Below are positions 43,006 through 51,433 of a stretch of 64,000 bases of DNA, in pieces; the first letter of the stretch is position 1, and every line of letters starts with the position of its first letter. Made by a program: the position numbers and the translations under genes. The notes under the pieces are model-generated. The model was not told where the DNA came from and did not search any database. It saw only the letters and a list, made by a program, of their open reading frames with translations. The stretch comes from Listeria welshimeri serovar 6b str. SLCC5334 (lineage in GTDB: Bacteria > Bacillota > Bacilli > Lactobacillales > Listeriaceae): NCBI RefSeq assembly GCF_000060285.1, contig NC_008555.1:2666001-2730000 (forward strand), in the 5' to 3' direction.

Positions 43006-44358
43006 TTAAACTATTTCAGGGTTTTTAAAAATTCGGCGCCATGTTTTGCTCATAATAACGAGACAAACGGTGAAAGCTCCTAAATCCGCAAGTGGGAACG
43101 CGTACCAAATACCATCTAATCCAAAGAATTGCGGCAAAATAAGTAACAGCGGAACTAAACAGATGATTTGGCGCATTAAGGAAATGATAAATGAAATTCG
43201 TGCTCGACCAAGCGCTTGATATAGCCCTCCGCAGACAATTTGGAATCCAATTGTTGGTGCAGCGAGTAGCATAAATCTAACGGCGGTTGTTCCTTGTGCA
43301 ATCAGTTCTGGATCGTTAGAGAAAATTCTTACGAGCAATCCTGGGAAAATTTCTACTAAGCCCCAAGCAATAAGTGACATTACAGTTGCTGCCATCATGG
43401 ATACTTTGACTGCCTTCATAACGCGTTCGAATTGTCTGGAACCGTAGTTAAAGCCAACAATTGGCTGCATTCCTTGTGTAACACCATTGATTGGCATAAT
43501 AACAAATGAAGCAATTCGATTCGCAATCCCGTACACTGCAATCGCCATCGTTCCGCCATAAATATTAAGCATCCAGTTTACCGCAACCGTTACAATACTA
43601 CCTGCGGACATCATAATAAATGACGGAAATCCAATCGCCATAATCCGGCGAATTAGCGGGAAATCCATACGAAATGAAAAACCTTTTAACGATAAAGTAC
43701 TTTTTCCTGATAAAAAGTAAATCAACAGCCAAATCGCGCCAACCGCTTGTGCAATTACGGTCGCAAGCGCAGAACCACGGACTCCCATCCCGAATCCCAT
43801 AATAAAAATCGGGTTTAAAATCATATTTAAAATGGCAGAAATAATCATTGTTAGCATCGCTGTTTTGGCATTACCTTCCGAGCGAACGATATTATTCATC
43901 GCCATCGCAAAGGTTTGGAACACAGCTCCTAATAAAATAAGTGATAAAAAGTCGCTTGCAATATCGTGAATATCCGCTGGCGCCCCGAAAAGCGTAATAA
44001 GCGGATCTAAGAAAATAAAAGTAATAATTGCAATAAAAATACTGGAAATCACCACTAACCAAATAACTTGGTGGAATACTTTATTGGCGTTCTTTTGTTC
44101 CCCAGCACCAAGCGAACGGGAAATAATCGAAGCGCCCCCAATCCCGAACATCGCAGCCATCGCCATCAGTATCATTTGTACTGGAAAAGCAATTGAGAGT
44201 GCAGCAACCCCTGATGGGCCAACACCATACGACACAAAAATCGTATCTACAATATTATACATACCCATAACAAACATACCGATAAATGCCGGAATCGACA
44301 AACGCGCCATGAGTGATGGAATACTATCTTCACCTAATCGTTTACTCTGTTCTTTCAT
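43006..44358 (-). CDS. MATE family multidrug/Na+ efflux transporter
   Basis: The 450-aa polytopic membrane protein has two MATE halves, each about six helices: SIPAFIGMFVMGMYNIVDTI in the N-half and MPINGVTQGMQPIVGFNYGS in the C-half. MATE proteins expel cationic drugs by Na+ or H+ exchange; the substrate is unknown. It overlaps the upstream MarR regulator gene by 4 nt (ATGA), so MarR probably controls it. The ATG follows AAGGAGGAG. Confidence 0.92.
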   Translation of the reverse strand: MKEQSKRLGEDSIPSLMARLSIPAFIGMFVMGMYNIVDTIFVSYGVGPSGVAALSIAFPVQMILMAMAAMFGIGGASIISRSLGAGEQKNANKVFHQVIWLVVISSIFIAIITFIFLDPLITLFGAPADIHDIASDFLSLILLGAVFQTFAMAMNNIVRSEGNAKTAMLTMIISAILNMILNPIFIMGFGMGVRGSALATVIAQAVGAIWLLIYFLSGKSTLSLKGFSFRMDFPLIRRIMAIGFPSFIMMSAGSIVTVAVNWMLNIYGGTMAIAVYGIANRIASFVIMPINGVTQGMQPIVGFNYGSRQFERVMKAVKVSMMAATVMSLIAWGLVEIFPGLLVRIFSNDPELIAQGTTAVRFMLLAAPTIGFQIVCGGLYQALGRARISFIISLMRQIICLVPLLLILPQFFGLDGIWYAFPLADLGAFTVCLVIMSKTWRRIFKNPEIV

Positions 44359-44804
44359 TCATTCTCTCCTCCTTCCATTGCTACAATCGCATTATCAGAA
44401 AGTCGTCCTATCAAATGCATTAAATCATCTTTTTCCTTTTCACTAAATCCTGCTGTTAAACGCGCAGACCATTCTTTTGTCACTTCTTCAATTAAATCAC
44501 GCATCTGATAACCCATATCTGTCACAAAAATCCGCTGAATACGTCTATCTTTCGCATCCATTTCGCGACGAATCATGCCCAGTTCCTCCAGACGCTTAAT
44601 TTGCCGAGTCACACTTGCTTTATCCACCATAAATCTTTTTGCCATGGATTCTTGAGAAATCCCATCTTCTTTATAAAGTGTCCATAAATAACGCAATTGA
44701 CCTATATTAAGCCCAGTTTTAAGTAATTTTTTATTTTTAAAAGTGCTTTCTGAACGATGAATAATTGCAATGGCCTTCGTTAAAAATTCCTGTCTATCTG
44801 CCAT
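44355..44804 (-). CDS. MarR family transcriptional regulator
   Basis: The 149-aa protein has a winged helix-turn-helix at about residues 45-110: ISQESMAKRFMVDKASVTRQ, then KRLEELGMIRREMDAKDRR, the typical MarR wing. It is followed by and translationally coupled to a MATE exporter gene, so it probably represses that gene and itself until a drug or phenolic ligand binds. An imperfect palindrome lies downstream of its -10. Confidence 0.92.
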   Translation of the reverse strand: MADRQEFLTKAIAIIHRSESTFKNKKLLKTGLNIGQLRYLWTLYKEDGISQESMAKRFMVDKASVTRQIKRLEELGMIRREMDAKDRRIQRIFVTDMGYQMRDLIEEVTKEWSARLTAGFSEKEKDDLMHLIGRLSDNAIVAMEGGENE

Positions 44805-44842
44805 TTAACCGACTCCTCATAAAAAAATCCGCCACATGATTA

Positions 44843-44863
44843 GTTGCGGCGTCAACCATTATA
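44843..44863 (-). promoter_or_regulatory. MarR promoter -10 and overlapping palindrome
   Basis: TATAAT (44858-44863, minus strand) is followed directly by the dyad GTTGACGCCGCAAC (44843-44856). A MarR protein bound there would block its own operon. Confidence 0.5.
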
Positions 44864-44916
44864 GTATAGCAGGAATTTAGTTGACTACGCAACCTTTTTA
44901 TTTCCCGGGCAATAAT

Positions 44917-44944
44917 TTGACTTCCTATCTTTCTTTTGTAAAAA
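44917..44944 (+). promoter_or_regulatory. Promoter of the PucR-type regulator gene
   Basis: TTGACT at 44917-44922, 16 nt, TAAAAA at 44939-44944. It would start the transcript about 20 nt before the GTG start. Confidence 0.5.
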
Positions 44945-44973
44945 TAAAGTATAGAGAAGGGGTGCTATCCAGG

Positions 44974-45861
44974 GTGCATATTAAAATATTAAAAAATAGA
45001 TATCCCAATATTATTGTTTCAAAAAACCCAATAAAATCAACTACTGATACGATTTCATTTTTCGAGGAGCCGTATTATTTTACTATTCCTAAAAGCAATC
45101 TTTCTGAAGAAGAAGCCACATTGTTACATACGCTATTTCCAGAACCATTACCAACCTTTACCAAAGAATCCACCCAATTTTGGTTCGATTTACTATTTGG
45201 AAATGAAGAAGTCGCGATTACGAATGAAAAAGAAACATATCGCATAACCCAGTTTCACATTAAAACTACAATGACTAAGAGTCTATTACAAGAATGGCAA
45301 AAAGCTTTACTAAGTTTCTTTAGTCCTGATGCCGAGCTAATTATGTTTTCCGCTAATTATGGCGTGATTATTGAAAAATCCACCGGCTCACTACTTGGAG
45401 AAGAAGAACTTATTGCAGTGGCAGGAACACTTGAAAACGATTTCTATATTCAATCCACTTTTTTTATGGGTCTTTTCCATCCGCTGAACGATAAATTACG
45501 TGGTTTATTTGCGGAGGAACGTGCCATTTTCAATTATAATAATCGGGAGGTCGTCCAAACAGTAGCTTCCGAAAGTTTAAAAGTCATCGCCATTCGAATG
45601 AAGGAAAGTTTAATTACTAACGAGCTAAATAGTTTCTTCCATCAAGACGATACTTGGATTCCCCTAATTCATACGCTGTTTAAAAATCAAGGGAACATCA
45701 GCCTTACTGCCAAAGAACTGTTTATGCACCGGAATACAATTCAATACCGTTTGGATAAATTTTATGAGCAGACAAACCTCTCCCTTCGAAAAATGGACGG
45801 ACTGCTCTTAGCTTATCTTGCAACGCTTCAATCAAATACTAAAAACAACAGCCATGAATAA
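44974..45861 (+). CDS. PucR/CdaR-like transcriptional regulator with C-terminal HTH
   Basis: The 295-aa protein has a C-terminal PucR-type helix-turn-helix at about 235-290 (TLFKNQGNISLTAKELFMHR, then NTIQYRLDKFYEQTNLSLRK). The upstream two thirds match no domain I recognise; CdaR-like regulators usually sense sugar acids or purine breakdown products. I chose GTG at 44974 because AGAAGGGG lies upstream; a TTG at 44881 would precede the promoter itself. A terminator follows. It is a single gene, so no target can be inferred. Confidence 0.75.
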   Translation: MHIKILKNRYPNIIVSKNPIKSTTDTISFFEEPYYFTIPKSNLSEEEATLLHTLFPEPLPTFTKESTQFWFDLLFGNEEVAITNEKETYRITQFHIKTTMTKSLLQEWQKALLSFFSPDAELIMFSANYGVIIEKSTGSLLGEEELIAVAGTLENDFYIQSTFFMGLFHPLNDKLRGLFAEERAIFNYNNREVVQTVASESLKVIAIRMKESLITNELNSFFHQDDTWIPLIHTLFKNQGNISLTAKELFMHRNTIQYRLDKFYEQTNLSLRKMDGLLLAYLATLQSNTKNNSHE

Positions 45862-45887
45862 AATTTCCATCATGGTTGTTATTTTTG
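45844..45887 (+). terminator. Terminator of the PucR-type regulator gene
   Basis: AACAACAGCCATGA pairs with TCATGGTTGTTATT, followed by TTT. Confidence 0.75.
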
Positions 45888-45888
45888 C

Positions 45889-45919
45889 TTGACTTAAAGT
45901 GAACTCCAAGGAATACAAT
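45889..45919 (+). promoter_or_regulatory. MerR-type promoter with a 19-nt spacer and operator dyad
   Basis: TTGACT (45889-45894) and TACAAT (45914-45919) are 19 nt apart, the over-long spacer of MerR-activated promoters. The dyad CTTAAAGTGAACTCCAAG (45893-45910) lies between, resembling the operators of NmlR/AdhR-type MerR regulators. Confidence 0.75.
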
Positions 45920-45949
45920 AACTATATTAATAAGCAAAGGAGAATGGTT

Positions 45950-46384
45950 ATGTCAAAAAATGAAACAGTTCTTTTTGCAGTAGATGCCTCTGAGGAATTA
46001 ACGATGAATATAAAAGAAGCTAGTGAAAAAAGTGGCGTTTCTGCTGATACAATTCGTTACTATGAACGAATTGGTTTAATTCCTCCTGTACATCGCAATG
46101 AAAATGGCGTGCGCAAATTTGGTGCTGAAGATTTACGTTGGATTCAATTTAGCCGTCAAATGCGTCGTGCTGGTTTATCTATTGAAGCTCTGATTGATTA
46201 TTTAGCGCTTTTCCGAGAAGGCGAACATACGCTAGAAGCTCGCGTTGAACTTCTGAAAGAACAGCGCGTCGACTTAAAAAATCGTATTAATATCATGCAA
46301 GAAGCACTCGACCGCCTTGATTTCAAAATTAACAATTATGATACCCATCTCATTCCCGCACAACAAAAACTAAAAGATTTTTAA
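45950..46384 (+). CDS. MerR family transcriptional regulator (NmlR/AdhR-like)
   Basis: The 144-aa protein has an N-terminal MerR helix-turn-helix (NIKEASEKSGVSADTIRYYE, then IGLIPPVHRNENGVRKF) after an unusual roughly 20-residue extension, and a C-terminal coiled-coil dimerisation helix. I see no metal-binding cysteines, consistent with the NmlR/AdhR/thiol- or aldehyde-responsive group. It starts at ATG 45950 behind AAAGGAG. It is followed after 21 nt by a cupin gene, which shares its MerR-type promoter and is likely its target. Confidence 0.9.
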   Translation: MSKNETVLFAVDASEELTMNIKEASEKSGVSADTIRYYERIGLIPPVHRNENGVRKFGAEDLRWIQFSRQMRRAGLSIEALIDYLALFREGEHTLEARVELLKEQRVDLKNRINIMQEALDRLDFKINNYDTHLIPAQQKLKDF

Positions 46385-46405
46385 TCTTGAAAGGAGTAAT
46401 GCCGC

Positions 46406-46810
46406 ATGACTACACTTGAAAATAGCGTTATTTTTGATAAAGGGGAGCTGATTACAAATGACTACTTTATCGGAAATGCTTACTTAAAAATGCTTGTACC
46501 AGAAGATACTGTTTACAATTGTCCTATTGGAAATGTTACTTTTGAACCCGGAGCCCGAAACAATTGGCATATACATGACGGCGGACAAATACTCCTTGTG
46601 ACTGGAGGAACCGGCTACTACCAAGAGGAAGGTCAACCTGCCAAGCTCCTTAAAGAAGGCGATGTGGTTACTATTCCTAAAGATGTAAAACATTGGCACG
46701 GCGCTACGAAAGATAGCTGGTTTGTTCACCTAGCCATTTCTACCAACGTTGAATTGGGTGGAACTACTTGGTTAGAGCCAGTTTCCGATGAACATTATGA
46801 TAAATTATAA
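46406..46810 (+). CDS. Cupin-domain protein
   Basis: The 134-aa small beta-barrel has cupin motif 1 with metal-binding histidines (FEPGARNNWHIHDGGQ) and motif 2 (IPKDVKHWHGA). Cupin relatives include carboxymuconolactone-type and quercetinase-like proteins; the substrate is unknown. It is co-transcribed with the MerR regulator, which suggests an inducible detoxification role (aldehyde or quinone). AAGGAG precedes the ATG, and a terminator follows. Confidence 0.85.
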   Translation: MTTLENSVIFDKGELITNDYFIGNAYLKMLVPEDTVYNCPIGNVTFEPGARNNWHIHDGGQILLVTGGTGYYQEEGQPAKLLKEGDVVTIPKDVKHWHGATKDSWFVHLAISTNVELGGTTWLEPVSDEHYDKL

Positions 46811-46814
46811 CGAA

Positions 46815-46850
46815 AAACCCGCTAGCCTGATTTAAGGTTAGCGGGTTTTT
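46815..46850. terminator. Bidirectional terminator between the cupin and HAD genes
   Basis: AAAACCCGCTAGCCT pairs with AGGTTAGCGGGTTTT, giving T tracts on both strands. Confidence 0.88.
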
Positions 46851-46852
46851 CA

Positions 46853-47464
46853 TTATTTACTTACATACGCTAAAATATCTTCTGGTTTTTCAAAAATAAG
46901 TTCTGCATTTTCAAAGCCTTTAGTTGTTTTTGCCCCCCAAAGCGCTAAGCCAAAATGAGCTCCGGCCGCATGGGCACATTTCATATCATAAATAGAATCC
47001 CCTACATAAAGCACCTCATTAGGCTCTCTACCTAGCAGCTCCATACCTTTCAAAAGTGGATCAGGATGGGGTTTATGGTTTTCTGTATCACTCGCACAAA
47101 CAATTGCCTGAAAGTGATGATGAATATCAAAAGGATAAAACCCTTTGTCCATTTCGAGGGCATTTTTAGAAGTCACTACACCGCTCTCTGGAATCGCATG
47201 CAATACTTGATGAATTCCTTCAAAAACTTCTACTTCATCAATAAATGAGGCTTCCCGTTCAATCCACTTATCAAGTACTCTTTCTTGATCTAAAATATTT
47301 AATTGTTCCACCGCAGCAGCCCCAGTAATACCGAGTACAAATCGTAATTCATCCAGTTCATAATTCACGCCTTCGTCAGCTAAAACTGTTTGAAGTGAAT
47401 GTAAAACTGCTTTTTCCGTATCTAAAATAGTTCCGTCTACGTCAAAAATGATTGCTTTGTACAT
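46853..47464 (-). CDS. HAD-superfamily phosphatase (phosphoglycolate phosphatase-like)
   Basis: The 203-aa HAD class IA phosphatase has motif I DVDGTILDTE at residues 8-17, motif II VVTSKNA and motif III/IV YVGDSIYDMKCAHAAGA. The fold and cap match pyrophosphatase PpaX, phosphoglycolate phosphatase or beta-phosphoglucomutase types; the substrate is not assigned. The ATG has GGAGGAG upstream. It follows an unknown gene by 13 nt and is likely in one operon with it. Confidence 0.88.
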   Translation of the reverse strand: MYKAIIFDVDGTILDTEKAVLHSLQTVLADEGVNYELDELRFVLGITGAAAVEQLNILDQERVLDKWIEREASFIDEVEVFEGIHQVLHAIPESGVVTSKNALEMDKGFYPFDIHHHFQAIVCASDTENHKPHPDPLLKGMELLGREPNEVLYVGDSIYDMKCAHAAGAHFGLALWGAKTTKGFENAELIFEKPEDILAYVSK

Positions 47465-47477
47465 CTAAACTCCTCCT

Positions 47478-47846
47478 TCAAGATTTAGCGAAGTTGTGAT
47501 AGTGATGGGTTGTATATCTTACTTTTTTCTGATTTTCAGCTTTTTTAAGATCTGCATTATTCATACCTTTATTTTGGAGTAAATCACGGAACTCCCGCAA
47601 ATCATCATGAGAATTTCCATTTATTTCAAATTCAATATTGTCGCATTTAAATGTTAGCAATATTTCTTCGTTTTCACGAACCAACGCAATATTTCCAAGT
47701 TTTGCTACAGGAAATGTTTGTCGCTTTTTCATGCCTAAGCTGAAGTTTTGGTCAAAAACAAGATAGTCTCTATCAATATAAAACTCTCCAAATTGATATT
47801 CCATTCCTAAAACTGAATTAATTTTACATATACCATCTAATTTCAT
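47478..47846 (-). CDS. Protein of unknown function in an operon with a HAD phosphatase
   Basis: The 122-aa protein is predicted beta-rich (FGEFYIDRDYLVFDQNFSLG, then KLGNIALVRENEEILLTFKC) with a Lys/His-rich tail (THHYHNFAKS). It has PH-like/GRAM-like appearance but I cannot assign it. I chose ATG at 47846 because GGAGGCGG lies just upstream. Its promoter contains an inverted repeat in the spacer, so it may be repressed by the nearby LacI-family protein. Confidence 0.65.
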   Translation of the reverse strand: MKLDGICKINSVLGMEYQFGEFYIDRDYLVFDQNFSLGMKKRQTFPVAKLGNIALVRENEEILLTFKCDNIEFEINGNSHDDLREFRDLLQNKGMNNADLKKAENQKKVRYTTHHYHNFAKS

Positions 47847-47879
47847 ATTATCCGCCTCCATCAATCACCTTATATTAGT

Positions 47880-47908
47880 TTTAAATGATGAAATGGGTTT
47901 CATGTCAA
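47880..47908 (-). promoter_or_regulatory. Promoter of the unknown gene, with an operator-like inverted repeat in its spacer
   Basis: The minus strand reads TTGACA (47903-47908), 17 nt, TTTAAA (47880-47885). ATGAAACCCATTTCAT (47888-47903) fills the spacer. A second short palindrome, TTTCATGAAA, lies at 47913-47922. Confidence 0.5.
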
Positions 47909-47986
47909 GTAATTTCATGAAAATAGTTTAAATAAGTTTTTTATTATCCCGAAAATAGTAAAACCAGTACCATCAAAAGTAATTTT

Positions 47987-48943
47987 TCACACTGTCTTTC
48001 TTCTAATTAGCTCATGTTCCACCTTTAGTTTTTGCACTTTGCCTTGTTCAAAAATAGAAAAAGCATTTCCTCCTAGTTTTTTCAGATGATGATCAAGCGT
48101 TGTAATTTCAAGCGCTTTACCAATAGGCAGATTTTCCTGTCCTAAAATGGCTACATCTTCTGGCACACGTAATCCCAGTTCTTTCAGATGATACATAACT
48201 CCCGCCGCGACCTCATCACCATTCGCATAAATCGCATCAGGCCAATCTTTCTCTTCCGAAAAAAAGTGTTTCCCCGCCTTTAAACCATCTTCCAGTGTAT
48301 AACATTCTCCTAAAAACCGATTTTCACCAACGGAACCAAAAACTTGCTCATACGCATTAATTTTTCCATATGTACTAGTACTTTCTCGCGATTCGCGACC
48401 TGCTGTGAAAGCTACTTTTTTATAACCTTCATCTTGTAAAAATTGAAACCCTGCTCGGTAAGCCTTCACTCGGTCAATATAGGAGCATGATATCTCTTTG
48501 GATTCCACATATTCACACGCAATAATCGGACCATAAGCCAGATATGGTAAAATCACATCCCAATTATTGGCACGCGAAGTAATAATTAATCCATCTACTT
48601 GCTTCGTTTTCAAGCGCATTAAGTATTTTTCTTCTTCTTTTGGATCATATCCTGTTGGAAAAAGGGTTACCGAATAACGATTTTTAAAAGCCGCTTCTAA
48701 AATGCCATTCACAATTTTGTCAAACCACGGATGATCATTGTAAGGTATAATCACGCCAACCGTATTTGTTTTCCCACGCGCTAAATCCATGGCGCTGCGG
48801 TTAGGCGAATAGTCTAATTCATCAATAACGGCTTGCACACGAGCTCTTTTCTCTTCCGCAACATACGGATGGTTATTAAGCACACGCGAAACTGTCGTCA
48901 CGGAAACTCCCGCTAATTTGGCTATTTCTTTAATATTTGGCAT
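47987..48943 (-). CDS. LacI family transcriptional regulator
   Basis: The 318-aa protein has an N-terminal LacI helix-turn-helix with hinge (NIKEIAKLAGVSVTTVSRVL, then NNHPYVAEEKRARVQ) and a periplasmic-binding-like effector domain (VDGLIITSRAN, AFTAGRESRESTSTYGK, AIYANGDEVAAG). Sugar or nucleotide effectors are usual. In EGD-e a LacI gene at this place (lmo2737) follows a PTS/sucrose-phosphorylase cluster that I do not find in this window. The repressor here may instead control the adjacent unknown-HAD operon. Confidence 0.9.
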   Translation of the reverse strand: MPNIKEIAKLAGVSVTTVSRVLNNHPYVAEEKRARVQAVIDELDYSPNRSAMDLARGKTNTVGVIIPYNDHPWFDKIVNGILEAAFKNRYSVTLFPTGYDPKEEEKYLMRLKTKQVDGLIITSRANNWDVILPYLAYGPIIACEYVESKEISCSYIDRVKAYRAGFQFLQDEGYKKVAFTAGRESRESTSTYGKINAYEQVFGSVGENRFLGECYTLEDGLKAGKHFFSEEKDWPDAIYANGDEVAAGVMYHLKELGLRVPEDVAILGQENLPIGKALEITTLDHHLKKLGGNAFSIFEQGKVQKLKVEHELIRRKTV

Positions 48944-48969
48944 TTTAAAAACCTCATTCCTAAGAAAAA

Positions 48970-48998
48970 AGCGCGGACAGATTTCTCATACCGCACTT
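48970..48998 (-). terminator. Terminator of the CNNM/CBS gene
   Basis: On the minus strand AGTGCGG pairs with CCGCGCT, followed by TTTTTTC. Confidence 0.7.
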
Positions 48999-49009
48999 TT
49001 ATTTTATCA

Positions 49010-50344
49010 TTAAGCCATTTGTCCAAGTTCGTTTGTTTGGATGTCTTTTTCCACGCGAACCGAAACCAGTCTGGCATCATTCATTTCTTCTACTGTAAAT
49101 CGTAGCGTACCGTATTCTACCACTACTTTATCATCTTCTTCAGGAATAGTTCCAGTTAAAGTAAGGACAAATCCAGCCACAGTATCTACGCCACGTGATG
49201 GAAGTTCCACGTGAAACATTTTATTGAAATCATCAAGTGTCATACGGCCTTCAACGATAAATGTCGTATCATTAATTTTCTTTACTTCATCAGAAAACAC
49301 ATCGTTTTCATCGTCAATTTCGCCAACAATTTCTTCTAATAAATCCTCTACAGTGATAATACCTGCCACACCACCATATTCATCCATCAGAATTGCCATT
49401 TGATTCCTAGTTCTTTGCATATTTTTAAGTAAGTCATCAATGAACATTGTCTCTTGTGCAAAATACGCATCTTTAACAAGCGACTTCACATCAATGTTTT
49501 CAAAACCTGACTTTCTCGCTTCCGCAAAAAAATCTTTCATATGCAGAATACCTAACACCGAGTCCTGATTGTCTATATAGACAGGAACTCTTGAAAAATT
49601 CTCACTTAATAATGCGTCACAAAGTTCTTCCGATTCTGTTTCGGCATCAACCATAAACGCATCTGTTCGTGGCACCATCACTTCACGTGCATATTTATTA
49701 TCCATTTCAAATACACCACGAAGCATTTGTAATTCTTCTACCTCAATTACACCATCACGCCGACCAGTTTCAATGAGCAACTGCATTTCTTCCCGTGTCA
49801 TTTTTTCATTATCTGTATTTTTCTCCATTCTTGTTAGTTTTACAAGAATATCTGTGGAAAATGATAAGAATTTTACGAACGGACGAAGCACAACACCAAC
49901 TGCCATAATTGGTCGTACGGAAACGCGGGCAATTTTTTCTGATTTTTGGAGTGCTAAACGCTTTGGATAAAGCTCGCCGAATACTAATGTGATATACGAT
50001 AACACAATAGTAACAACGATAATGGATAATTCTTTCGCAAAACTACTTCCACCAAAAACCGATTCAAGTCTAGTCGCAATGCTCGTTGCGGCCGACGCAC
50101 TTGAGAAGAATCCTGCAAGTGTAATACCAACTTGAATAGTAGCGAGAAATTTACTTGGATCATCTACGAGTTTAGCAAGCATTACAGCCTTTTTATCGCC
50201 TGTTTCTGCTTGGCTTTTCACACGATTTTTGTTTAGTGATACAAGGGCCATCTCTGCTGAGGCAAAGAATGCGTTGAGCATTGTCAACACCACAATAAGA
50301 ATTAACTGCAAGATAATCTGCTGACTCTCGGGGTCAGGGTTCAT
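49010..50344 (-). CDS. CNNM/CorC-type membrane protein with CBS pair (hemolysin C-like)
   Basis: The 444-aa protein has an N-terminal DUF21/CNNM membrane domain with three or four helices (LNAFFASAEMALVSLNKNRV, then YITLVFGELYPKRLALQKSE). Two CBS motifs lie at about 215-345 (VMVPRTDAFMVDAETE, ILMDEYGGVAGIITVEDLLEE), and a C-terminal CorC/HlyC domain at about 355-435. It probably takes part in Mg2+ or Co2+ efflux. The hemolysin name is historical. The ATG at 50344 has GGAGAG upstream. A parS-like sequence lies in its 3' part. Confidence 0.9.
   Translation of the reverse strand: MNPDPESQQIILQLILIVVLTMLNAFFASAEMALVSLNKNRVKSQAETGDKKAVMLAKLVDDPSKFLATIQVGITLAGFFSSASAATSIATRLESVFGGSSFAKELSIIVVTIVLSYITLVFGELYPKRLALQKSEKIARVSVRPIMAVGVVLRPFVKFLSFSTDILVKLTRMEKNTDNEKMTREEMQLLIETGRRDGVIEVEELQMLRGVFEMDNKYAREVMVPRTDAFMVDAETESEELCDALLSENFSRVPVYIDNQDSVLGILHMKDFFAEARKSGFENIDVKSLVKDAYFAQETMFIDDLLKNMQRTRNQMAILMDEYGGVAGIITVEDLLEEIVGEIDDENDVFSDEVKKINDTTFIVEGRMTLDDFNKMFHVELPSRGVDTVAGFVLTLTGTIPEEDDKVVVEYGTLRFTVEEMNDARLVSVRVEKDIQTNELGQMA
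49203..49218. promoter_or_regulatory. Degenerate parS-like site inside the CNNM/CBS gene
   Basis: AGTTCCACGTGAAACA differs from TGTTNCACGTGAAACA only at position 1 (T to A). The N position is C. ParB sites with one or two mismatches are bound in B. subtilis. Confidence 0.6.
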
Positions 50345-50461
50345 ATGGAACTCTCCACTCCTTATTTTCATCGAGAAAACGAATGTTCATTTTCTCTAAA
50401 TATTCCGGACAATTTACCGGTTAAGAAAATTTTATCATGCCACCCCTTTTACTGCAAGGTT

Positions 50462-51151
50462 TCAAATCTCCGCAAAAACTTTCACTGCATCATTTTCAAT
50501 CATTTCAAAAGGATACGGAAGTGAAATTCGTTCTTTATTAACAGCAAAAACTCGCGCTTTGTTATTTCGATAATCCGTTAAATTACAAAACGGACTCACT
50601 CGAAAAGAAGTCCCCACAATGACTATCAAATCTGCTTGCCTCATAGCTTCAAGCGATTGATCTATTGCTCTTTCTGGAATTGCCTCTTCATAAAGAACCA
50701 CATCTGGACGAACTATCCCCGAGCACTCTGAATGGATATCTGATTTCAAATAATCCTCTGCAGGAACACTCATTCCGCACTTCTGGCAATAACAATCATA
50801 TAAACTACCATGAAAATTAACCACTTTTTTAGAACCAGCTTTTTCATGCAGTCCATCAATATTTTGTGTTATGATTGTGACATTTTTCTTTGACTCCATT
50901 TCTGCCATTTTTGTATGAATCAGATTTGGGACTGCATCTGGATAATACATATTTTCCATAACAAATTGATAAAATTTCTCTGGTTCACGAGTGAGGCATG
51001 TATGGCTAAGCATATATTCTGGGCTACTCATTCCTGCATACAGACCATTTTTCGAACGATAATCCGGAATTCCTGAAGGCACAGAAACACCCGCTCCAGT
51101 TAGAAAAACAATATTATCTGCTTTTTTTATCGCTTCCTTTAAATTATTCAT
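50462..51151 (-). CDS. NAD-dependent protein deacylase (sirtuin family)
   Basis: The 229-aa Sir2-family enzyme removes acyl groups from lysine with NAD+. It has GAGVSVPSGIPDYRS, TQNIDGLHEKAG with the catalytic His in FHGS, and zinc cysteines in CYCQKCGM and SECSG. VRPDVVLYEEAIP and VGTSFRV follow. Typical bacterial length. The ATG follows AAGGAA; the upstream small HhH gene ends 3 nt before it. No macrodomain or lipoylation genes are adjacent. Confidence 0.92.
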   Translation of the reverse strand: MNNLKEAIKKADNIVFLTGAGVSVPSGIPDYRSKNGLYAGMSSPEYMLSHTCLTREPEKFYQFVMENMYYPDAVPNLIHTKMAEMESKKNVTIITQNIDGLHEKAGSKKVVNFHGSLYDCYCQKCGMSVPAEDYLKSDIHSECSGIVRPDVVLYEEAIPERAIDQSLEAMRQADLIVIVGTSFRVSPFCNLTDYRNNKARVFAVNKERISLPYPFEMIENDAVKVFAEI

Positions 51152-51154
51152 TCT

Positions 51155-51433
51155 TCAATTCCTTTCGTTTATATGCTTTCTATCTTTCCAATTCCACCAT
51201 TTTCGTAAATCAGCTTCTTGCTCACTATTCTCTGTTTCCGCAACGTATACTGCACAACGATACGTATATAGTACACATGGATCCATTCTCTCTCCACGTT
51301 TTTCACAAGTATCCTCATATAAAGCCAGTGGATTCTTCCCTATTAAATCAGAAACGTCCATAATTCCAATTTCATTTAGCATTCCTACCATTTTCCGACC
51401 TATTCCAGGTAATTTCATTAAATCAGTTGGCAT
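51155..51433 (-). CDS. Helix-hairpin-helix protein of the Cdd1 (pathogenicity locus) family
   Basis: The 92-aa protein has one HhH motif ([20 protein letters not shown]) and a region with C and W residues. It resembles the Cdd1/pathogenicity-locus family; function unknown, perhaps DNA binding. Its ATG overlaps the end of the MFS exporter gene, and the sirtuin gene follows by 3 nt, so the three form one transcript. Confidence 0.8.
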   Translation of the reverse strand: MPTDLMKLPGIGRKMVGMLNEIGIMDVSDLIGKNPLALYEDTCEKRGERMDPCVLYTYRCAVYVAETENSEQEADLRKWWNWKDRKHINERN

